Source: Polytrichum commune (Eukaryota; Streptophyta; Polytrichopsida; Polytrichales; Polytrichaceae). From it: DNA of 64,000 bases. Each line of letters opens with the position of its first letter. The stretch's first letter is position 1. The notes beneath the pieces are model-generated. The model was not told the origin of the DNA. It did no database searches and was given only the letters and a program-made list of their open reading frames with translations. The position numbers and the translations under genes are program-made. This document shows, piece by piece, positions 56,601 through 64,000 of this stretch. The stretch covers positions 43,417,554 through 43,481,553 of the forward strand of contig OX485803.1 of the NCBI GenBank assembly GCA_950295325.1, given 5' to 3'.

Positions 56601-58002
56601 TGCGACATATATATGGATGATCCGACATGAATATGGTGCAGATTTGAGCCATCCATTCAAACCATAAGGACAATTACGGAGGTACACACAACCATCCTTG
56701 CATGTGGCCTAGCACAATTATAGTTGTACTTTAACCCTACCAATCAACACGACTCCTCGTTGTAACCCTATGCGTACTTTCAAGGGTTAATTTGGTAAAG
56801 AGTTAGCCTTTATCACCAAGTACCCTTTAGTAACATGGTAGGGATTGCAAACGCATGGATACCACGACTTGCTATTTGTCAATTTAACTTTCAAACTTCA
56901 TATAGTGTAGATGTCAATTAAGATTTTTTTTTAATGATAATGAACTCAAATTTTAGCATCTTTCCACATCAAAGGTAAAAAACTTCAAGTTTATTTCTAA
57001 ACAACTAAGGTACTTGTGTCTAGAATAAGCATTGTCTTAAGATGGTTATCAACGTGTGTCCAACCATCTATATTATTATTTTTAGAATGAATAAATGTGC
57101 TACATGGTAGAAGAATTCAATCACATTGTAATCGGTGTTAGTTTTAGGTTGACAACTTAAGACATGTTGACCAAAAGCAACCACTTTTAGCTCAACGCCC
57201 ACTTCCCCTAAATTTTGTGACCATGATCAGTTGTGTTCGCACCCTAACCATAAAACTCCGGCGACAAAGAACCTTGAAAACCCACAATTCTTTTAGCGCA
57301 TATTACATGCCCAAATACTCGTGATAGGCCAACTCATCTACAAAAACAAAACAACCCCCCCCCCCCCTCAAAAAAAAACTCTCAAAATAACAACAAACAA
57401 TATTGAGGGAACGCTTGAATACGGTAAATGATTTACATTTAGAATAGAATAAATTAAGACAAAAGGAAAAGAAAACCTTCTGCAAATCAACAAATCCAAA
57501 TTAAGGGTGTGACCTTCAATTCCTCATAAATTTTGGCACATTGTTCTTAGATTCACACCTAAACCAAATACCATCGAACAAAACTAGGTTTGCAATTAAA
57601 ACAACAACCAAGTTACATTTGCTTACTTACATGTGGTCCTTTCCCTTGTCCTCAAAGATGTTGTTGAGAAGCCTCAAATGCTTGGCAAATATGATGTGTT
57701 GGGTGTAGAACGACCTCCTCCAAGGCGGAGATGATTGTTCCCCAAATTTGTCACAGGGCAATTCCGATGTTGGCATGGCTCACATAAACCAAACCATGAA
57801 TATGATGAGTTTTGAAATGTACAAATTCAAACAATGCTACAATGCTTCAAACGAACGTGTTTAGTATTTGGTGCACTTGTGAGGTGCTTTGTATGGGCGG
57901 TGTCTCTCACCTTAACTGAAAGTCGACCCCTCCCTATGCTAGAATCGTGCTAAGAGGTGGCCCCAATTTTTTTTGTTGGGGGGGGGGGTGTTATGAATTT
58001 AG
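56601..58002. other. Intergenic stretch with 13-C and 11-G runs
   Basis: C run 57355-57367 and G run 57978-57988. No gene or transposon recognised. Confidence 0.5.
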
Positions 58003-58005
58003 TTA

Positions 58006-58329
58006 GGGCCATTTCACACACGAGTTAAGGGCAGTGACCATGTTACCATGAGGGTCATCAATCCTCATCCAAACGATGTACCACTCACATGGTTTGCCAT
58101 AATTTGCATCATGCCTACCTTTTGGAGGTGGGTATGATGCAAAATCCGGCACAACATCAAACATTATCCATAGTCTGCCGTATAGACATCCACGTAGACT
58201 TTTTTCATTCATGTTAATCTCCTTGGGCATTTCGGCCTTCACCTTCTAGCTAGTGTGATGTGAACGTGGTGGTCTTTGTCTTTAGGATGCAATGGAAACG
58301 GGCCTTCAGCCTCATACGTGAAGTGGCCC
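58006..58329. mobile_element. Tourist-like MITE (family H), 324 bp
   Basis: GGGCCATTTCACACACGAG and its inverted partner GGGCCACTTCACGTATGAG form the ends. TTA lies on both sides (58003-58005, 58330-58332), the PIF/Harbinger duplication. Shares ends with 36573-37068. Confidence 0.75.
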
Positions 58330-59689
58330 TTAGATTCTTTCCACATAAATAAATAAACAAATAGAATAGAATAGAATAGAATAGTTGTTTGGGCTGATAT
58401 TATTATGCGTTCATAAATTAGAAGGAGGGATGAGGTTTCACATGCGAGCTGCTTCCCTTGCATGAGAGGCCTAAAGATGGGCTGCACATATTCGGATATG
58501 TTCACATAAGCATTAACATGTTCAAAGGAAGCCTCTTTGTAGCGAATATCCCAGCCATGATCAAACATTTATCCAGCTAGTATGATACTACGATTGTAAA
58601 TAGCATACACGAATTGAAATGGATGGCTGAGATCGTCCCGTTAACCTCAAAAGGAATTGTCCCAACAGGATACGTACTATATATGTGCCCACTTAATGCT
58701 CCCAGGTGACTGTACTAATTGTGGTAAAATATTAACGAAACATCCACATTGCAAACTTTAGAGATGATGATGTGGCATAATCAACGTAGTTTATTAACAT
58801 TAGGGTTTTCCCCAAGTATCACTCGTCCATCATTTTTGATGGGAAAGTCACCAGAATTGAACTTGATTAGTCAAGGAAATAATCACAACATGTTTATGGT
58901 AGGATTTGGAAAAACTAGGATTTTGACCAATTATACCCGAAAATCTCCCAAACATTGTTTCAATGGTAAAAGTTTTGGGTGTTGCTTCTCCATCCCATGT
59001 CAATGGTTGCAAATCATTGAGTTGCATCATTATTTTACAAACCCAAAACTTGAGATTGTAAGTCAATGTAAAATATTTCACTCGTTATAGGTATGAAGTT
59101 AAGGAAACAAAATTCTGCCATGCACATGTCAAAGAAGAAGGTTCACCTAATTCAAGTGACAGGTGCCTATTGGTTTTTTTCCGAGCTACTTGCAATGTCT
59201 AAAAGAGGACATCGGATTAACCATCGTTGTGGTTAACAAAATTAATTGTTTTAAGGTAGTTGGGTGTTAAGGTAATAGTAGTCAATGGGAGTCACCTAAA
59301 CCACACCCTAACCTGCAAAATGTGCACGATATTAGAAACAACCTATAGCCACCCACCAATACAACTACAAATATGGGATTGCAAGGCACTCTTTGCGACG
59401 GCAATAACTTAGCGGCAAGACAAAGTTTAGGTTGCACTCATAACAATGCTCACATCAACTAGTAGCAACGTTGGCTGCACAAACTAGGAATAGGAAGTGT
59501 TGGTGCAATTCATTCTCCGCATGACTTCCACTGGCCATCATTTGTCCTTGAGGCTATTGCGATTGAAAGTTGTGGAGCTCACTTAAGATCAGGTGATGCC
59601 ATTCAAGTTGGGATTCACGGTCTTTTGTTGGTGAAGTGATTTTGCAACCGCAACTCAACTATTTCATTGTGTGTTGCATGAGGGTTGGA
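58330..59689. other. Intergenic stretch, nothing recognised
   Basis: A short (ATAGA)n run occurs at 58362-58383. Overlapping frames near 58750-59090 on both strands have no recognised domain. The last part may be the eroded N-terminal half of the pogo relic. Confidence 0.4.
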
Positions 59690-61130
59690 GACCAAATGCG
59701 CAAGAGGTCTATGCCTAGAAAATGTGAAATTCTTGTACGATAACCTCTGCATCAGTTATTGTTTGCATAATTTTTTTCCAAATCAAATTTGGAATTATGA
59801 TAAAAGTTGTGTGCAACCGGGGAGGAGCAGAGGAGTGGTTGTGTTGGCACGGTGAGGTGTGACAAATGTGCATACCGTGACTTTGGACAAAAGGAAACAC
59901 CTCTCCGTGTTGAGTTGCATCAATGTGGCAGGAAAATGCATTCCAAAATTCTACATATTCATGGGCAAGCAAATGACAATGAATTACATTCACAAATATG
60001 AAGTGGGTGTTTGCATGGCAATGCAACTCCAAACATGGATGACGACATTCATTTTCAACATGTGGCTATTTTATTATGCGAAATGTATCCAAAATGCGGG
60101 TGGAAACTTGTCTCCCTCCAAGCATCACCTTCTGATTCTTGATGGGCACAACTTACATGTGACAATCGATGTTGTCCGTTAAGCTTGCCGGTTGGGATTG
60201 GATCTAATCACCCTACCCTCTCATGCCTCACATGACTACTCTTAAACCACTAGACATAGCATGCTTTAAGAGTTTCAAGACGGTGTTTGGACATTGTTGC
60301 CACCATATGGTCCTTGGTGAACAAACGCATGGAGCCCAGAAAGAGGACCTTGCCCATTGGATTTTGGTGTCATTGAAGTAAGTTTTGTGTCTGGAGAACA
60401 TCATAGCCAACTTATATGCATATAGTATTTGACCACTTGATGACAACAAAACGAAGAGCAAGATGGCACTTTCCAAGTGTTGGCCACTTTGCGAAGATGA
60501 GAAGTGGTTGCAACATCTACTCCAATATATATTGAGGAAATTGAGGGAGACTTCAATGAAATACGCACACCAAAGGAGTGCTTGAATGCAACACATTACT
60601 TTGTGGGGGTGGATGTGGAGAGGGAAGATGATTTAATGATTCCGGTGTCACCGGAATGCGAGGAGGAGAGCATTCCAAACACTCAATGTGAAGATGAACA
60701 ACACTTACTAAGTTATTGAATGTTTATCCCAAAGAGGACGCAAGTAGCAATTCCCTATTCTTGACTCTTCCAACATTCCCGGAACTACACACAAGAAAGA
60801 AGAATGCAAGCAAACCCATAATTGACTACACGAAGTCAAACATTTTGACATCAAACAAAAAATAACACAATTGGAGGAAAAGGCATTGAAGAAGGCAGAG
60901 ATCGATGTAGTGTAAAAGAAAGAAAGAAAACAAAAATATAACTAAACAAGGGGAAGAGAGAGGTGGAGAAGCAATTGCGCGAGGAAGCAAAGAACACCCA
61001 GATAGAGCTAAACAAGGGGAAAAAGAGGTGGAAAAACAATTGCATGAAGAAGCAAAGAATGTTTGGATTGCAATGAAGAAGTCAAAGTGGGCCTTGACTT
61101 GCAATGAATTGCCAAAAATTATGCCATAGT
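59690..61130 (+). pseudogene. pogo/Tigger-like DDE transposase relic
   Basis: The frame at 59859-60182 reads TNVHTVTLDKRKHLSVLSCINVAGK, then an IxGKQM-like block, MAMQLQTWMTTFIF and HHLLILDGHNLHVTIDVV, the DDE_1 core of pogo/CENP-B-type transposases. The aspartate in LDGH (60141) is the second catalytic residue. The first lies upstream in NYDKS (59795-59810). After a stop at 60181 other frames give LGLDLITLPSHASH, PLDIACFKSFKTVF and a late KKSKWAL. Near 60550-60720 an acidic linker (VGVDVEREDD...EDEQHLL) survives, and 60860-61110 is a charged coiled-coil-like tail. Several stops and shifts make it non-functional. No terminal repeats seen. Confidence 0.7.
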
Positions 61131-62184
61131 GAGCGTGAGGCTCTACACCGCCATCAAAGCCAAAACACCCATTGAAGTTGGATCGTACATTAGCCGGTAT
61201 TGTGGGACCGCACCACCACAATGTTCTTGAAACATGCACATTGCCATGGCCAAGCTCAAACCCAAATGACATGGAGTTTAGATATCTTACCCTGAATTTG
61301 TAGAAACCCTTTGGGCTCATAAACCCAACCCATGTTTTTACCTATTCAAAGAGAGTACTTTGAGTGATGATTTAGATTTGGTTGAAATGAGGATTATGTG
61401 CTCTTTGTTACCTTTTTAATTTTTTATAAAAAAATCTTAGTAATTTGATTTGGAATTACATGATGGTTGCTTTGCATTGGGCAAGAGTTATCAATGGGTG
61501 TAGTTGATTTTGCAACATAATTATTAATCAGGGAGCTTGTACGCAATTAAATTGGTTAAAGTCAGTTTGTTGTGGCAACAACTGATAGAAGTCATCATAT
61601 AGGTTAGAATGAAGGTTGCATGTAAGGTAGGTTAGGTTTGCTGCAAAGTTACTAGCACGCTATTAAAGCTAACACAATAAGACCCACATAGCAGTTGAAG
61701 TAGGATGGCATGGCAATTATGTTTGGGTGGCAGTGCTCACAATCCTCGATGGTAAGGATACCAACTGATATGTTGAGAGGCCAACATGTACGGGGCCACA
61801 TTGGAGCATTTATAGGCTACAATTGGCTCAATAAACGCATGCCCCAACTACGATTACCCTAGACTAGCTTGGTTAGAAGTAAGGCCTAATTGGGGTTAAT
61901 TTAAGGGCTCCTAACCTTGTTTTCAAGGGGCCCTACATGGCATGTGAAGGTCCTAAGGGCAGATGGCTTTAGACATATATTACAGCTAGTCGACAAGTCA
62001 ATCTTTCTTGAAATTTTTGTAGTGTGGTCCATGTTTCTTTTATGAACATGCGGGAGTTTTCCCATTTTTATTTGGTTAAATCTAAGGGTGCAATCCCAAA
62101 ATATTTGAAAGTATTATTGTAACATCCAACTACCTTAACCCTCAAAGGACCATGGTCTTTCTTGCACTACAAATACCATGGGCC
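61131..62184. other. Intergenic stretch with an isolated piggyBac-like end
   Basis: At 62133 TTAA is followed by CCCTCAAAGGACCATGG, resembling the ends of the MITE at 54302-54534. No matching right end was found. Otherwise nothing recognised. Confidence 0.4.
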
Positions 62185-62425
62185 CACACTAGGACCAATT
62201 GTTGCTCCTTGGCATCAACATGCATCTCTCTCGATGGGGAGAGTTGATCTCTTTCCAAAATTTTATGCTACCAACAAGGACTTGTTGTCCTACTCACAAT
62301 AACCTCACTAGATGTAATATACTACATTTCCGCCCATTCTCTTCACTGCATACAAAACATAAACACCTATCAAGATGGAGTCTCTCCCATTGCTTTGGAC
62401 CAGTCGTTGGTCCTAGTGTGGTCAC
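62185..62425. repeat. Short inverted repeat pair
   Basis: 'cccacactaggaccaattgttg' (62190-62211) is the near reverse complement of 'cagtcgttggtcctagtgtgg' (62400-62421), about 190 bases apart. It could be a small MITE without clear target duplication. Confidence 0.4.
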
Positions 62426-62511
62426 GGTGTAAACTATAATTTAGCCTTGTTCCACGTGCCAAAGAAGCCCACACCTTACACGTCAAACATGTGTAAATAT
62501 GACATAAGATA

Positions 62512-62880
62512 GATGAGTCTTAAGTGACTTGTTTCCTTAATTGAACTCCTATATTTGATTGGTATGTGGTTTAGTGAGGATCAAAGAGCAAACATCCTAA
62601 AGACACATGTTTCAAAGAGATTGGAACTACGTCTTCAATTATTTATAACCACTCTATACTCAATGTTCAACACAAATGGGAGGACCTATGTATCTAGTTA
62701 AGAGATCAACAACACATGCACTTCCAATAACCATAATTGAATAAGGGGAGATCCGATTTCCAATCCGGCTTTTGCATATTTTTCATTGTACAGCTGCTAA
62801 TATTGCACAAGTATTATTATAACTCTAATTAGTAGAAGTTGGAGAACATACAAAACAAACCAAATAACACCCACATACCC
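62512..62880 (+). repeat. Family C element, second copy
   Basis: Collinear with the insert at 43496-43848. Non-coding. Confidence 0.65.
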
Positions 62881-63767
62881 AAGAATAGAGAGAGAAACAC
62901 CCTTGTTGAGAACGTAGAAAGGCCGGGTTCAACCCCCCTAGCGACAAGGCTAATTGGGGGTGGGTTCATTGTCGCCACGAAGGTAATTAATCGAGGGGTC
63001 GAACCTGTAATTGGGCCTATGGTGTCCGAAGGGTCCTAGAGTCGAGGTCATGAATTCGGCCCCAAATTCCTCATAAGCTAATAAGTTAGTCCCCCAACTA
63101 CCGACCCCTATAGGCTATAACTGATGCTCACCTTTTTGCCTCAAAGTTGGGATCTAGCTCCACCCACAACTTGCTATTTCGGAAGTTGGGTGCCTGTAAA
63201 AATAGATGGCCCCACAATCCGAGGGAGTCATGGGGGCCCCAGTTGTTGCATTTAGTTGCCGAATGCGGCCATCAACTTTCCCCTTTGCAACATTGTGCCC
63301 AACTACCGCCATTCAACATTCGGCGCATGAACATTCTTGTTTGTTTGTAAGTAAGTAAATAGTAACCTATTATTAACAACTTACGTTCCAAATGAAGTGG
63401 AACCGATTTTGAAGTCCGGGGAGCCGAAATTCTAATAACGAGTTCAAACATCATATCAAGATGGTAACAAAAAAGATTGATGTTTAGAGTAACAAAGTGC
63501 AGTAGGATCGATGAGATAAAGGGCGATTATAACTTGTTGGTCTGGTTGGGAGAAAGTCTCAAGATTGCCTAGTAATACACTATGAAAAATGTGGTACATA
63601 CTAGGCAAAATTGAGTCCGTCACATGATGTAGAGATGATGTTAAAACTGCTTGTTTCATTATTGCAATAAAGTTTGGCAAGAGCCTATGTTCTACACTAT
63701 TTACGGTATTTAAGGTCACAAACATTTAGTAGTCATGTACCCTTATTCCATGCCAAACATATTTAGC

Positions 63768-63771
<4 letters not shown>
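62881..63771. other. Intergenic stretch, tRNA-like B-box words
   Basis: Two B-box-like words occur: GGGTTCAACCCC on the plus strand near 62927 and GGTTCGACCCC on the minus strand near 63006. No cloverleaf could be drawn, so no tRNA gene is called. No protein gene recognised. Confidence 0.35.

Positions 63772-63816
<45 letters not shown>
63772..63816. repeat. (GA)n microsatellite
   Basis: About 22 uninterrupted GA units, the longest simple repeat in the window. Confidence 0.95.
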
Positions 63817-63818
<2 letters not shown>

Positions 63819-63934
63819 CCCTGATCAAATGGGTCGAGTGCAAAATTGCAATTGCACGTACTAAAGTTTGCGGCCGTTATATGACTACTTTCCTTCATCA
63901 AATATCTATACTAGAAAGGTGTGGTGTTAGAACA

Positions 63935-64000
63935 ATGAATCTGAGAACATACACCATGAAAACACATGTCTAAAAAAGATTGGACTTTGTCTTCAAGTTG
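63935..64000 (+). repeat. Family C element, third copy, cut by window end
   Basis: 'aacacatgtctaaaaaagattggactttgtcttcaa' matches 43585-43625 and 62605-62640. It continues beyond the window. Confidence 0.55.

Noticed and set aside
59859-60182. Functional host gene at the pogo-like frame
   Set aside because: The transposase motifs continue in other frames past the stop at 60180-60182, showing a broken transposon.
1-64000. CRISPR array, bacterial operon or rRNA genes
   Set aside because: No regularly spaced short repeats with unique spacers, no Shine-Dalgarno-led gene clusters and no rRNA motifs; spliced SPK1 shows this is plant nuclear DNA.

Overview
This is a nuclear segment of a land-plant genome. 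Its one clear host gene is a complete, intron-rich, minus-strand gene for the plant DOCK-family Rho guanine-nucleotide exchange factor SPIKE1 (SPK1). I could follow 31 coding exons from 30031 down to 15810. They give 1,874 codons plus a stop, every junction keeps phase, and all introns are GT-AG. The rest is AT-rich and holds decayed transposons, MITEs, SINEs, degenerate tandem repeats and long G/C homopolymers. One gene in 64 kb with compact introns suggests a repeat-rich genome. A piggyBac element, a pogo/Tigger-like relic and a KIAA1586-like hAT relic make a non-seed plant (bryophyte, lycophyte or fern) my guess, but the sequence does not settle the species.

Layout: 1-15.4 kb is intergenic (two Stowaway-like MITEs, a tRNA-derived SINE, several foldback elements, an 860-bp TIR element, a LINE relic, and a ~160-bp degenerate tandem array). 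15.8-31.6 kb is SPK1 with a predicted non-coding first exon. 31.6-37.1 kb is intergenic (GC-rich patch, ~200-bp degenerate repeats, a Tourist-like MITE). 37,173-43,232 is a structurally complete piggyBac transposon. 43.2-64 kb is a mosaic of repeats with hAT and pogo transposase relics, a SINE array, a 580-bp tandem repeat and a second TTAA-flanked element.

The most interesting object is the piggyBac element. It is 6,060 bp, has matching 16-bp terminal inverted repeats ending CCCC...GGGG and TTAA on both sides, and encodes an uninterrupted transposase ORF with all three catalytic aspartates. It interrupts a copy of a dispersed repeat whose uninterrupted paralogues elsewhere in this window show the empty site. 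Upstream of the catalytic ORF is a ~700-codon ORF of unknown family with an acidic patch, 45-47-residue repeats and an AT-hook-like motif. A T-rich 208-bp interval between the two has GT-AG ends in matching phase, so they may form one very long transposase. A separate 233-bp TTAA-flanked MITE with perfect 13-bp TIRs, also with an empty site in a paralogue, suggests TTAA-targeting transposition has acted here more than once.
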